DNA of 64,000 bases from Candidatus Gastranaerophilales bacterium (GTDB taxonomy: Bacteria; Cyanobacteriota; Vampirovibrionia; Gastranaerophilales; Gastranaerophilaceae): assembly GCA_944324225.1 (NCBI GenBank), contig CALUVL010000001.1:167504-231503 (forward strand). The letters are read 5' to 3'. Below the pieces are notes generated by a model. The model was not told the origin of the DNA. It saw nothing but the letters and a program-made list of their open reading frames with translations, and did no database searches. Shown here piece after piece: positions 16,737 through 25,062 of this stretch (position 1 is its first letter; each line of letters starts with the position of its first letter). A program made the position numbers and the translations under genes.

Positions 16737-17312
16737 AATTTCATAAGGGTTAATAAATTTTTTGCCAGAGGGCTTCTGCCTTTGCGGAGTTTTTGGTTTT
16801 ACCTGCTTGGCTGGTTTTCCAGTATACGTTTCTTCTTGGATGGATGGGGCTTCTTGAGAAAAGAAAGAATCAAGATTAAACTCCATGTTCAAATCAAGAT
16901 TGCTGTCAGCAAGCATTTTAATAAGTTTTAGAATATTCAAATCCATATTGAGTACAACTCCGAGTTCTTCACCGTCACTAAAAGTCGGTGCAGGGTATGG
17001 TGAAGATTGTTTTATAGCCGAAATTACAAGATTGTCATAGGCCTGATTGCCTGAAGATTGTGTAATTTCGTAATCAATTAGTTTCCCATTTCTGTCAACT
17101 GTAAAAGTCACAAGTGTTGCCAGATTTTCATTTGTTTGCGGAAGATCAAAGTTTTTGATGATTTTTTTTCCGACTTCAAGCGAGTATGCCTGCATCTCAG
17201 GAGAGCCTAACAGTGGACTTATTGCTGTCATTGATTGGAACATATCATCAGCCAGGGCCTTTCCTGACAAAAAGAAACTTAAGATTAGTATGACAAATAA
17301 TTTTTTCAGCAT
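16719..17312 (-). CDS. secreted protein with TonB C-terminal domain
   Basis: A 197-residue protein with a signal peptide (MLKKLFVILILSFFLSGKALA). The TonB-C type domain lies at about residues 55-125 (TLVTFTVDRNGKLIDYEITQ then SGNQAYDNLVISAIKQSSPY), and a basic proline- and lysine-rich tail follows (KQVKPKTPQRQKPSGKK). The TonB-C fold normally contacts the periplasmic side of TonB-dependent receptors. Here the usual N-terminal membrane anchor and Pro-rich spacer are missing, so energy transduction is unlikely. It is first-in-line with two similar genes (17321-18082 and 18160-18909). Start ATG follows AAGGA. Confidence 0.8.
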   Translation of the reverse strand: MLKKLFVILILSFFLSGKALADDMFQSMTAISPLLGSPEMQAYSLEVGKKIIKNFDLPQTNENLATLVTFTVDRNGKLIDYEITQSSGNQAYDNLVISAIKQSSPYPAPTFSDGEELGVVLNMDLNILKLIKMLADSNLDLNMEFNLDSFFSQEAPSIQEETYTGKPAKQVKPKTPQRQKPSGKKFINPYEIEKSLE

Positions 17313-17320
17313 AAAAATCC

Positions 17321-18082
17321 TTATTTTTTATTTACATCAAGAACATAATAATCAAAAGTCATTAATATGTTTATTTCTTTTAAATCTTTATTTACATTTG
17401 CCGGGAAAGATTCAAAAGGTTCAGTTGTTTTAATAGCTTGAATTGCGCTGTCATCATTGGCTTTAAAACCTGAACTTTGTTTAATTTCGCATGAAATTAA
17501 TTTTCCTTCCCTGTTTATTTTGAATTGAACTTTTGCAACTCCTCCGTTGTTTGTGACAGGAAGTTGCCAGTTGTGGCGGATTTTGTTTTCAACTGATATA
17601 ATGTAATCCTTCATTTGCGGATATTTTTCAGAGTATTTTTTTATGAGTTCGCTGTTATTTGTTTCGGTGGATTGTTTCCTTAGCTGTCTTGTTGTCACAA
17701 GTTTTTGCACCAGTTCATCATCTTTCACAAAGTGGTTTATATTATTAAAGAAAGACTCTTCATCTACTTTCTTCATAAAAGCATAAGATTCCTGCCAGCT
17801 GTCGGGCGATTCATATTTGTCTTTATTGTACTCTTTAACTTTTATAATACCTATTTTGTCTTCATTAATATTATATTTTATAAAAGCAAGTTTTTCTTTG
17901 TCGTTTTTATTTTTAAACCTGACGACATAATAAAGGTTATTTTCGTTTTTATATATGGAGTCATGATCAAGATAAATGTATTTTTCTGTGTTTGTAATGT
18001 TAAGTCTAATCCAGTCTGCTGCAAAAACGACAGAATTAAAAGATAACAAAATCATGCATGTGATGATTATTTTTTTAATCAT
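17321..18082 (-). CDS. secreted protein: adhesin-E-like N-domain plus TonB-C domain
   Basis: A 253-residue protein with a signal peptide (MIKKIIITCMILLSFNSVVFA). Its N-terminal beta domain (about residues 22-110, with WIRLNITNTEKYIYLDHDSI) resembles the surface-adhesin-E or SH3-like domains found in lipoproteins. The C-terminal TonB-C domain (about 165-245) has NWQLPVTNNGGVAKVQFKI and LISCEIKQSSGF. It lies eight bases upstream of the previous gene, and GAGGAAAAG precedes the start. The domain pair recurs in the next gene, so these look like paralogues. Confidence 0.8.
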   Translation of the reverse strand: MIKKIIITCMILLSFNSVVFAADWIRLNITNTEKYIYLDHDSIYKNENNLYYVVRFKNKNDKEKLAFIKYNINEDKIGIIKVKEYNKDKYESPDSWQESYAFMKKVDEESFFNNINHFVKDDELVQKLVTTRQLRKQSTETNNSELIKKYSEKYPQMKDYIISVENKIRHNWQLPVTNNGGVAKVQFKINREGKLISCEIKQSSGFKANDDSAIQAIKTTEPFESFPANVNKDLKEINILMTFDYYVLDVNKK

Positions 18083-18159
18083 TAGCTTTTCCTCATAATT
18101 TTACACAATATTCAAAAAGAGAAATCATCAATTCAAATTGATGATTTCTCATGAAAAAA

Positions 18160-18909
18160 TTATTTAACGTATTTTCTAAAGAATTTTTGTTCAAATTTAA
18201 TAGGAATGTTAATAGCTGCAGCCTCTAAAAGAGCTCCATTCGGGAATGGATTGAAAGGGGTAGACAGTTTAATTGCGGCAACTGCGGCCCTTTTTCCTCT
18301 CTCATCAGCAGACGATTCAAGAATTCTATATCCATTAAGACTTCCGTCAGGATTGATACTTAACATAATATTAACATCTGTGTAAACAGTATTAATTGAT
18401 GTTGTCCAATTGGATAAAATTTTGTTTTTAATATCATCTACGTAGGCTTTAAATGTTTCGTTATCAAAATTTGGACCGCTGGTATAACCCCCTTGAGTGG
18501 AAGCTAAGCTTTCAGGGTATGCCGGTGCAAATTTTTCTCTGTGCGTAGACAAAGCATAGTTGTGAGCCGGTAATAATATTCCGTTATTTTCAGCATTTTT
18601 CAGGAAAGCTCTTGAATGTTTGCTGTAATATGCCGGATTATATTTTTCTTCATCAAAGTCTTCAACATGTATAATACCGACTTTGTTTGTAGCGTAATCC
18701 GATTTTGCATAAATAACTTTTACAGAATCATTTCCTTTTTTGTATAAAAGGGCATAAGTACATGTGTCAGTAGATATGTATTTAATGGACTCATTGTCAA
18801 TAAAGAGTTGAATGTTGGGATCTCCGGTATCTACAGCGAGCCAAGTGGCTGCATTTGCTGACATTGCACTGAATAAACACATTGATAAAATTAATAATTT
18901 CTTTTTCAT
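18160..18909 (-). CDS. secreted paralogue of the TonB-C domain protein
   Basis: A 249-residue protein with a signal peptide (MKKKLLILSMCLFSAMSANA). Its N-domain begins WLAVDTGDPNIQLFIDNESI, parallel to WIRLNITNTEKYIYLDHDSI in the neighbour, and its C-terminal domain has VNIMLSINPDGSLNGYRILE then RGKRAAVAAIKLSTPFNPFP. The similarity in domain order shows duplication. GAGGG precedes the ATG. With the two genes downstream it forms a likely operon of periplasmic proteins. Confidence 0.8.
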   Translation of the reverse strand: MKKKLLILSMCLFSAMSANAATWLAVDTGDPNIQLFIDNESIKYISTDTCTYALLYKKGNDSVKVIYAKSDYATNKVGIIHVEDFDEEKYNPAYYSKHSRAFLKNAENNGILLPAHNYALSTHREKFAPAYPESLASTQGGYTSGPNFDNETFKAYVDDIKNKILSNWTTSINTVYTDVNIMLSINPDGSLNGYRILESSADERGKRAAVAAIKLSTPFNPFPNGALLEAAAINIPIKFEQKFFRKYVK

Positions 18910-19096
18910 ATTAAACCCTCATCTTTTTCAATAAACATTATAATAGTAAACATAGGATATGTGCAAGTTTTTAAAATTATAATGTACAAACTTAACAAAA
19001 TTTTATTAAGTGATGTTACAAGATTATAAAATTAATTTGTTTTTTTTGCTGGAATAAAATAAAATATAATTGGGAAATTTGAGGGATTAAATAAAT

Positions 19097-19615
19097 ATGT
19101 TAAAAGAAGAGGTTAAAGAAAAAACTTTATCACCGCAACAGGTTAGAGCTATATTGAATGCGGATAATAAGGAAATTGTTGAACTCTGTAAACGTGCATC
19201 GATCTTGCCTAAGAAAGATAAAAAAGGTCAAACTTATTTTTCTTATGAAGAAGTACGTAATTTAAGAAGATTGCAAGCTAAAAAAGGTGTTTCAAATCCA
19301 ATAGCTGTATCGGCGCCTGTTCCTGCAGAGGCAGCAGCGCAAAAGCAGGCATCTGCAATAAAAAACATATTGGTTTCGCTTAAAGAAATGGAAACCAAAT
19401 TGAGTGACAGAATAGCCAAAGTAATTGATGAAAAGCTTGAAGGCATGGATGAGGTTGTAGTTGAACTCATACGCTGTAAAACAGATAATGAAACTTTGCG
19501 CCAAAAAATTATAGATTTGAACAAAGAGATATACCAGCTTAAAAATGATTTAGGTTGTTATAAACATGTCGGTTTTGGCATGTATAGAAAAAAAGAAAAA
19601 AATGTTTGGGAATAA
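19097..19615 (+). CDS. MerR-like HTH plus coiled-coil protein
   Basis: A 172-residue protein. Residues 10-60 (LSPQQVRAILNADNKEIVELCKRA... then FSYEEVRNLRRLQAKKG) look like a winged-helix or helix-turn-helix of the MerR/excisionase kind. A linker rich in Ala and Pro and a coiled coil (about 90-155) follow. This arrangement is typical of DNA-binding proteins that bridge or dimerise through a coiled coil. Target unknown. GAGGG precedes ATG, and TATAAT lies near 19065. It directly precedes recA, separated by a terminator. Confidence 0.65.
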   Translation: MLKEEVKEKTLSPQQVRAILNADNKEIVELCKRASILPKKDKKGQTYFSYEEVRNLRRLQAKKGVSNPIAVSAPVPAEAAAQKQASAIKNILVSLKEMETKLSDRIAKVIDEKLEGMDEVVVELIRCKTDNETLRQKIIDLNKEIYQLKNDLGCYKHVGFGMYRKKEKNVWE

Positions 19616-19621
19616 GCATTA

Positions 19622-19658
19622 TTAATTAAAAACGCCGATAATTCGGTGTTTTTAATTA
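19622..19658 (+). terminator. terminator between the HTH gene and recA
   Basis: A 16-bp stem (TAATTAAAAACGCCGA / TCGGTGTTTTTAATTA) with a T-rich descending arm. Confidence 0.8.
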
Positions 19659-19676
19659 TAAACCAAATTATTACCA

Positions 19677-19682
19677 TATAAT
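19677..19682 (+). promoter_or_regulatory. -10 box of recA
   Basis: TATAAT about 28 bases before the chosen recA start. A transcript beginning near 19689 would include the AGGGA ribosome binding site. Confidence 0.5.
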
Positions 19683-19710
19683 GATCAAAACAAAAAGATT
19701 AGGGAATACA

Positions 19711-20736
19711 ATGGCAACTAAAGAAAAAGAAACGGAAACAATATCAAACGTTGATGAAAGAAGTAAGGCACTAAAACTTGCAATAGAAAAGATAGAAAAA
19801 GATTTTGGTAAAGGGTCGATAATGAAACTTGGCGACAAAGTTTCAGTGAATGTCGAAGCAATCCCGACTGGTTCACTAGCGCTTGACGTTGCGCTTGGCA
19901 TCGGGGGAGTGCCCAGAGGCAGGATTATTGAAATCTACGGGCCAGAAAGTTCCGGTAAAACAACTCTTGCTCAGCATATTGTTGCAGAATGCCAGAAAAG
20001 AGGTGGAATTGCTGCTTTCGTGGATGCTGAGCATGCTCTTGATCCTGAATATGCTAGAAATTTAGGGGTAAAAGTTGACGATTTGTTGATTTCACAGCCT
20101 GATACAGGTGAACAGGCGCTTGATATAACAGAAGAACTTGTCCGCTCTGGTGCTGTTGATGTAGTGGTTGTTGACTCTGTTGCAGCTCTTGTTCCTAAAG
20201 CCGAAATCGAAGGCTCAATGGAAGATCAGCAAATGGGCTTGCAGGCTCGATTGATGAGCAAGGCATTGAGAAAGTTGACTGGCGTTATAGGAAAAACAAA
20301 TACAACAGTAATTTTTATTAACCAGTTGAGAATGAAAATTGGTGTTATGTACGGAAATCCAGAAACAACTACCGGCGGTAATGCTTTGAAATATTACGCA
20401 TCAGTTCGTATGGAAATCAAGCGTACCGAAGGTGTGAAGGGGGACGACGGTGACGTCGGTAACCATGTAAGAGTCAGAGTTGTTAAAAACAAAGTGGCAC
20501 CTCCTTTCAGAACTGCTGAATTTGATATTATTTTCGGCAAAGGTATCTGCAAGGTCGGAAATATTCTGGACGTTGCGGTAAATCTTGACATCGTTAAAAA
20601 AGCAGGTTCATGGTTCAGCTTCAATGAAGAAAAACTTGGTCAGGGACGTGATAAGGCAAGAGATTTTCTTACAGAAAATCCGGATGTTTTGGCTCAGATT
20701 GAAACTTTAGTCAGAGAAAAGCTTGAAAAACAATAA
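19711..20736 (+). CDS. recA: recombinase RecA
   Basis: The DNA strand-exchange and SOS co-protease protein, 341 residues from ATG 19711. Walker A (GPESSGKTT), [18 protein letters not shown], Walker B ([18 protein letters not shown]), the L2-type region ([20 protein letters not shown] then [12 protein letters not shown]) and the C-terminal domain are all present. The in-frame ATG at 19681 is unlikely because it overlaps the -10 box (TATAAT, 19677-19682), whereas AGGGA stands just before 19711. No SOS operator could be recognised. Complete and intact. Confidence 0.97.
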   Translation: MATKEKETETISNVDERSKALKLAIEKIEKDFGKGSIMKLGDKVSVNVEAIPTGSLALDVALGIGGVPRGRIIEIYGPESSGKTTLAQHIVAECQKRGGIAAFVDAEHALDPEYARNLGVKVDDLLISQPDTGEQALDITEELVRSGAVDVVVVDSVAALVPKAEIEGSMEDQQMGLQARLMSKALRKLTGVIGKTNTTVIFINQLRMKIGVMYGNPETTTGGNALKYYASVRMEIKRTEGVKGDDGDVGNHVRVRVVKNKVAPPFRTAEFDIIFGKGICKVGNILDVAVNLDIVKKAGSWFSFNEEKLGQGRDKARDFLTENPDVLAQIETLVREKLEKQ

Positions 20737-20755
20737 TAATAAATTTTTATACTTT

Positions 20756-20785
20756 AAGGCCGTTTGTAAAGCAGACGGCCTTTTG
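20756..20785 (+). terminator. recA terminator
   Basis: AAGGCCGT / ACGGCCTT stem with an 11-base loop, followed by TTTT. Confidence 0.8.
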
Positions 20786-20896
20786 GTATTAATATAGATT
20801 AATAAGATATATTAAGATTTCTGGTATTAAATAGCAAAAAAAAATATCTTTCGCTTTAATATGAGTACGAGAAATAAGGAAATTCGGAGGCATACA

Positions 20897-22087
20897 ATGC
20901 GTATAAATTCAATAAATTCTTTTAATACAAACCCCTTGGCATTTGGTTCCCAGAATAAGAACAAATCGAACAACAGCATGATGAAGGCAACAAAAGCAAT
21001 AATGCTGGCAACAGCACTTTCTGCCACTGCCGGAAGCTGTGACAAATTATCTTATAATGTGGAACACAACCATTATTTTAAACTTCCGACAGATACATTT
21101 ACTAAGACAGAATTAAAACCAACACCTGTACCGCCTCAAGTAATTATTATTGAAAAAGAGGTTCCGGGTAAGACAGATACAATTATTCAGGAAGTTCCTG
21201 TTCCTCAACCGCCGGATACAGTAATTATAGAAAAACCTGTACCACAACCACCTGATACAGTAATTATAGAAAAACCTGTACCGCAGCCGCCTGATACAGT
21301 AATTATAGAAAAACCTGTACCGCAGCCGCCGGATACAATAATTATAGAAAAACCGCCGATTATAGTTCACGATACTATATATCAGGAAAAACCGCCGATA
21401 ATTGTTTACGATACTATATATCTTGAAAAACCGCCAATACATGATACTATTTTCATCGAAAAACCGCCAATAATTCAACGGGATACACTCTGGTTGAAAC
21501 CTGATACTGTCTGGATGAAAGAAGACTGGACATCTCCTGTTCCTCCAAAACAGGAAGAAATCTATGATGATTTAGGGCTTATACCAACAGGTGACGGCAA
21601 GTTTTATATTGCAATGTCTTACTATGACAATAAGAACAGCACTCTTGTTCAAAGACGTCTTGACGGTCAGGCAAGTTCAAGAGACGGCAAGATTCTTGTA
21701 TATAATGTTGTTAAAACCAAGTGGGATAACGAAGCCGAAGGAGTTGTTCTCGGTAAAAATGAAACATTTGAAAAACAACTTGTTTACCTTTCTGAAGACG
21801 GTGAAAATCTCGGCATGAAGATTATGCAGCCAAAAGTAGACATTCAGGTTGAAAATAGCAATAATGAATCCAACTGGCAGGTATTTGATGAAGGCACTCT
21901 GTCAACTCCTGATGCATGGAAGGATGGCGAAAGCTTCTTCACCTCACGTCAGGGCAGCCATGTTGAATTGACAAACGGCTTTAAACTTCAGCCTGGCATG
22001 ACTGAACAGTCTGTCACTACTACTAACCCGTACGGAAGCGAATGGGAATTGAAAAACTGGGAAATTATAAAAGGTGATGCTGATTAG
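20897..22087 (+). CDS. repeat-rich secreted or surface protein (PVPQPPDTVIIEK repeats)
   Basis: A 396-residue protein. Start ATG 20897 is set by CGGAGG seven bases upstream; the longer frame from 20861 lacks a site. The N-terminus (SINSFNTNPLAFGSQNK) leads to a hydrophobic stretch (KAIMLATALSATAGSCDKLS) with a cysteine that could be a weak lipobox. Residues 101-152 hold four 13-residue copies of PVPQPPDTVIIEK, followed by four PPI...DTIYxEK units. The C-terminal 200 residues form a globular beta-rich domain. The rigid Pro-rich stalk followed by a domain suggests a surface or periplasm-spanning protein. I do not recognise a family. Confidence 0.75.
   Translation: MRINSINSFNTNPLAFGSQNKNKSNNSMMKATKAIMLATALSATAGSCDKLSYNVEHNHYFKLPTDTFTKTELKPTPVPPQVIIIEKEVPGKTDTIIQEVPVPQPPDTVIIEKPVPQPPDTVIIEKPVPQPPDTVIIEKPVPQPPDTIIIEKPPIIVHDTIYQEKPPIIVYDTIYLEKPPIHDTIFIEKPPIIQRDTLWLKPDTVWMKEDWTSPVPPKQEEIYDDLGLIPTGDGKFYIAMSYYDNKNSTLVQRRLDGQASSRDGKILVYNVVKTKWDNEAEGVVLGKNETFEKQLVYLSEDGENLGMKIMQPKVDIQVENSNNESNWQVFDEGTLSTPDAWKDGESFFTSRQGSHVELTNGFKLQPGMTEQSVTTTNPYGSEWELKNWEIIKGDAD
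21197..21352 (+). repeat. four 39-bp tandem coding repeats
   Basis: Copies begin at 21197, 21236, 21275 and 21314, each encoding PVPQPPDTVIIEK or a one-residue variant. The third codon positions differ between copies, so most duplications are not very recent. Confidence 0.9.
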
Positions 22088-22112
22088 TCTTTAATATAAA
22101 TTAAATAAAGAT

Positions 22113-22151
22113 AAAAAAACTTCTTTAATATTTTTTAAAGAAGTTTTTTTT
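22113..22151 (+). terminator. terminator after the repeat protein
   Basis: AAAAAAACTTCTTTAA / TTAAAGAAGTTTTTTT stem with A and T arms. The next gene's TATAAT begins four bases after it. Confidence 0.8.
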
Positions 22152-22166
22152 GTGTATAATGCACAT

Positions 22167-22568
22167 ATGAAAACATTAGCAAGATTTGTACAGGAACGAA
22201 GAGAACAGGTAGGACTTTCAGTAACAGGGCTTGCCAAAAAGTCTAATGTTTCAGCTGAAATAATAGAAGAAATTGAAAGCGGGAAAGAGTTGTTTTTGCC
22301 TGTTACTGTAAGGCAAAATCTGGCTAAAGGTTTGAAATGCCTGCCTGAAGATATTAAAAAATATGAAAAAGATTTCAGTACGGATTTTGTTCCGTTGAGT
22401 GTTATAGACAGTTTGAAAGAGCTTATTCTGAATGGTGCGGGCGGTTTGAAGTGTCCAAAATGCGGAGCGGATTTGATAACAAAAGTTGAGAGGATGTACG
22501 ATTTGGAAGACAACCTTGTGCTTCATCCAAAGGCGCATTGTTCAAAATGTGTTTTTCAAATTCATTAA
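22167..22568 (+). CDS. XRE-type HTH protein with C-terminal zinc ribbon
   Basis: A 133-residue protein. Residues 1-60 form a Cro/C1 helix-turn-helix (FVQERREQVGLSVTGLAKKS then SAEIIEEIESGKE). The C-terminal 40 residues hold two Cys pairs (CPKCGAD and CSKC) forming a zinc ribbon. ATG 22167 is chosen because TATAAT (22155-22160) lies exactly six bases before it; the GTG at 22152 precedes the promoter element. It lies convergent to the minus-strand operon and overlaps its last gene by four bases. Target genes unknown. Confidence 0.8.
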   Translation: MKTLARFVQERREQVGLSVTGLAKKSNVSAEIIEEIESGKELFLPVTVRQNLAKGLKCLPEDIKKYEKDFSTDFVPLSVIDSLKELILNGAGGLKCPKCGADLITKVERMYDLEDNLVLHPKAHCSKCVFQIH

Positions 22569-23122
22569 AGGTTTTCTCTGACAAGATTTTGCAAATAACG
22601 TTTTACGTCAGGAGTAATCAAAAGATCAGGCTCAAGATATGTGAATTCATCTAAAGTTGTGATTGCCTGTCTTACATTCCCTGTTCTCTCATAAATAAGC
22701 CCCCGCATAATAAGATTAAGCGGATTTGAGTTTTCTCTTGTTTCCTGAAGTTTTTTGTCAGCCATGTTAAGCGCAATATAGCAGTCTGCAAGATTTTGAT
22801 AATACTTCAGATTAAGACTGTACTGTAAAACAGCTCTTTCAAAGCAGTCGACCGCCAGATCGGGCGCTCCGATTTTCATATAAACTTCACCAAGGTTGTT
22901 ATAATATACGGCAGTGGCCTGTGTGTTCGGATTAAGGCTTATAGCAATTTTGAATTCCTGAATTGCCGGATAATAAAGTCTGTCCTGAACATACATTGTA
23001 CCTTTGTTGTTGTGAATATAGGCATTTCTGACAGCATCAATCTTATAAACGTCTGGCTTTTTGTAACCTGATGTCAGAAACGATAAAAATATAAGAAAAA
23101 ATATTACTGTTATTTTTTTCAT
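22565..23122 (-). CDS. secreted TPR protein
   Basis: A 185-residue protein with a hydrophobic signal (MKKITVIFFLIFLSFLTSGYK) and about four tetratricopeptide repeats (AVYYNNLGEVYMKIGAPDLA, YYQNLADCYIALNMADKKLQ). TPRs mediate protein-protein contacts; here they are exported. It is the last gene of a five-gene minus-strand cluster that begins with the GH13 gene. Its ribosome binding site is weak (AAAGG). Confidence 0.8.
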   Translation of the reverse strand: MKKITVIFFLIFLSFLTSGYKKPDVYKIDAVRNAYIHNNKGTMYVQDRLYYPAIQEFKIAISLNPNTQATAVYYNNLGEVYMKIGAPDLAVDCFERAVLQYSLNLKYYQNLADCYIALNMADKKLQETRENSNPLNLIMRGLIYERTGNVRQAITTLDEFTYLEPDLLITPDVKRYLQNLVRENL

Positions 23123-23141
23123 AAAAATTCTGCCTTTAAAT

Positions 23142-24074
23142 TTAAAGCAGGTTTATTTCCATGCCTTCGTATGCAAGTTTAACGTTTTCGTATGTTTTTT
23201 CATAATTATTTTTAATGGAGTTTAATTTTTTGTCATCATATCCAGGATCAAAATGGAAGAAAATCAACTGTTTGGCATTTGATTGTTTTGCGCATTCAAT
23301 AGCCATGTCAAATGTTGAATGTCCGTACCCCTGTTTGGGTATGAATTTATTCAAATAATCTTCCGTAGTATATTGTGCATCGTGGATTAAAACATCACAG
23401 TTGCGAGCGAAGTTTGTGAGCTTTGCATCTCCGCCCTGATAGCATTCTTTGTCTGTAGCATAAACAAGAACCTTATCTTTGTATTTTATTTTGTAAATTA
23501 GAACACCTTCCTGCGGGTGTGCATATGATCTGTAATATGTTATTAAAACATCATCTTTACCGATTTTTTCGTCTTCCGGAGTTTCAATTCTTTTTATAAT
23601 AACTTCCGAATTTTTCTTTATAATAATTCCTTCTGACTCGTTGAGATTAGTAATATCAAGGTTGCCTGCAATGTCACCCAGATCAAGAGGAAAGGATTTG
23701 CCGAACAAAAGATTTGCAAGTTCATCCGAAAGATTTTCGTCATAATTTGAATTACCAAAAACTTTTATTGTAGTCGATGGCACATGGAGTGGACGGAAAA
23801 ATGTGAATCCTTGAATGTGATCCTGATGAATATGAGAAATTAAGACAATTGCCTTTATAGGTGTTCTGTCGCTGTTTTTGATTCCTGAGGCAATATATTG
23901 TTCCATAATATCATTTCCTGCATCAATTAAGCCTGTTCCTGCATCCAGTAGAATCAAATGTCCGCCGACATTTACTTCAACACAGGCCGTATTCCCCCCG
24001 TATTCCAAAAAATCTTTTTTAGCAACCGGATAGCTTCCTCTAACTCCTCTGAATTTTATACTGAATTCACTCAT
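23142..24074 (-). CDS. MBL-fold metallo-hydrolase (PhnP/RNase Z-like)
   Basis: A 310-residue cytoplasmic enzyme of the metallo-beta-lactamase fold. It begins IKFRGVRGSYP, has GGNTACVEV and the metal-binding motif SHIHQDHIQGF (in place of the usual HxHxDH), then DVLIHDAQYT and YGHSTFDMAIECAKQ with HFDPGYDD as the last ligand region. This branch includes phosphodiesterase-like proteins near PhnP and cyclic-nucleotide phosphodiesterases; the substrate cannot be fixed. GGAGG lies before the ATG. It is 17 bp from the metallophosphoesterase gene upstream. Confidence 0.85.
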   Translation of the reverse strand: MSEFSIKFRGVRGSYPVAKKDFLEYGGNTACVEVNVGGHLILLDAGTGLIDAGNDIMEQYIASGIKNSDRTPIKAIVLISHIHQDHIQGFTFFRPLHVPSTTIKVFGNSNYDENLSDELANLLFGKSFPLDLGDIAGNLDITNLNESEGIIIKKNSEVIIKRIETPEDEKIGKDDVLITYYRSYAHPQEGVLIYKIKYKDKVLVYATDKECYQGGDAKLTNFARNCDVLIHDAQYTTEDYLNKFIPKQGYGHSTFDMAIECAKQSNAKQLIFFHFDPGYDDKKLNSIKNNYEKTYENVKLAYEGMEINLL

Positions 24075-24091
24075 ATTATTTTCCTCCGAAA

Positions 24092-25057
24092 TTAATTTTT
24101 TTTGATTTCAAAAGTGCCGGAATGGTCTTTTTCTTCGCCAGAATAAATATTTGCAGCAAAGGACATTATTTTGGCAAGTTTTTGTAAATTTTTTAATCGG
24201 GTTTCTTTATATTCAATATCAAAAACAACTTTCTTACGGTGATTGGTAACTTTTATTATTCTAAAAGCATTCGGGTATGAAACAAGCGAAGGTGTGCTCA
24301 CATACAAAACATTGTCGTGTTGTGTAATTTTTGCGGCGTGATAGTGCCCCTGAAAAACTGCAATCGGATTTTTATGTTTTTCAATAATTGTTCTCACTTC
24401 ATTAGCATTAAGAAGCAGATGGCTTGCGCTTGCAAAAGGTTCAATAACCGGAACGTGCATGAAAATAAGAACAGTATCTTTTTCTGAATTATCCAGTTCT
24501 TTGTCCAGCCATTTTAACTGTTCTTCTCCGATCTTACCGTTGCTAGTCAGTCGGTCACGTATGATCGTATCAAGAACTATTACTTTATAACCTTTTTGCG
24601 GGGTAAAAGAATAGTAAGGCTTTTGGAAATCAAAAGCCGTATTTGCTTCGTGCACCATTTTCAGGTAAACTTCCGGTGTCAGATATCCGCCGATACAGGT
24701 ATCATGATTTCCAAAAGTTACATACCACGGATAGTTTAATTTTTGAACGTGCGGAAGAAATGCTCTCAGTTCTTTTTCAAATGATTTGTCTATTTGATCT
24801 CCTGTAAACATTACAAAATTTATATTCGGTGTTTCATTTACCTGAGCAATAGCATCATCAAGAAGTTTGTCTGATTCAGCACGAAGTTTGTAGGACGTAT
24901 TGTCTTCACCTGTATAAAAATGAACATCGCTTATCTGGGCAAATTTAAGTGAAGTTGAGGCGCTGTAGCATTGAAGTCCGTATGCCATTACAATAGCCAG
25001 CAATATGGTAAATATTGCATTTGCAAGTTTTATCAATGCTGATTCTTTCTTTTTCAT
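24092..25057 (-). CDS. membrane-anchored metallophosphoesterase (calcineurin-like)
   Basis: A 321-residue protein with an N-terminal membrane segment (about residues 13-30). The phosphoesterase domain carries the full metal motif set: DVHF, GDQID, GNHDT, HVPV and GHYHA. It probably cleaves phosphodiesters or phosphomonoesters at the outer face of the inner membrane. The AAGGA site lies before ATG 25057. It sits in the middle of the minus-strand cluster, five bases after the TPR gene, so they are probably translated from one message. Confidence 0.88.
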   Translation of the reverse strand: MKKKESALIKLANAIFTILLAIVMAYGLQCYSASTSLKFAQISDVHFYTGEDNTSYKLRAESDKLLDDAIAQVNETPNINFVMFTGDQIDKSFEKELRAFLPHVQKLNYPWYVTFGNHDTCIGGYLTPEVYLKMVHEANTAFDFQKPYYSFTPQKGYKVIVLDTIIRDRLTSNGKIGEEQLKWLDKELDNSEKDTVLIFMHVPVIEPFASASHLLLNANEVRTIIEKHKNPIAVFQGHYHAAKITQHDNVLYVSTPSLVSYPNAFRIIKVTNHRKKVVFDIEYKETRLKNLQKLAKIMSFAANIYSGEEKDHSGTFEIKKN

Positions 25058-25062
25058 CTTCC

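Noticed and set aside
19681..19710. earlier recA start at 19681
   Set aside because: The ATG is part of the -10 box and has no ribosome binding site, whereas 19711 has AGGGA at the right distance.
21197..21352. CRISPR-like array
   Set aside because: The repeats are contiguous without spacers and are in frame within a protein gene.
21113..21478. 121-residue minus-strand ORF of Tyr/Asn/Arg repeats
   Set aside because: It is the antisense of the Pro-rich coding repeats; its periodicity is inherited from the plus-strand gene.
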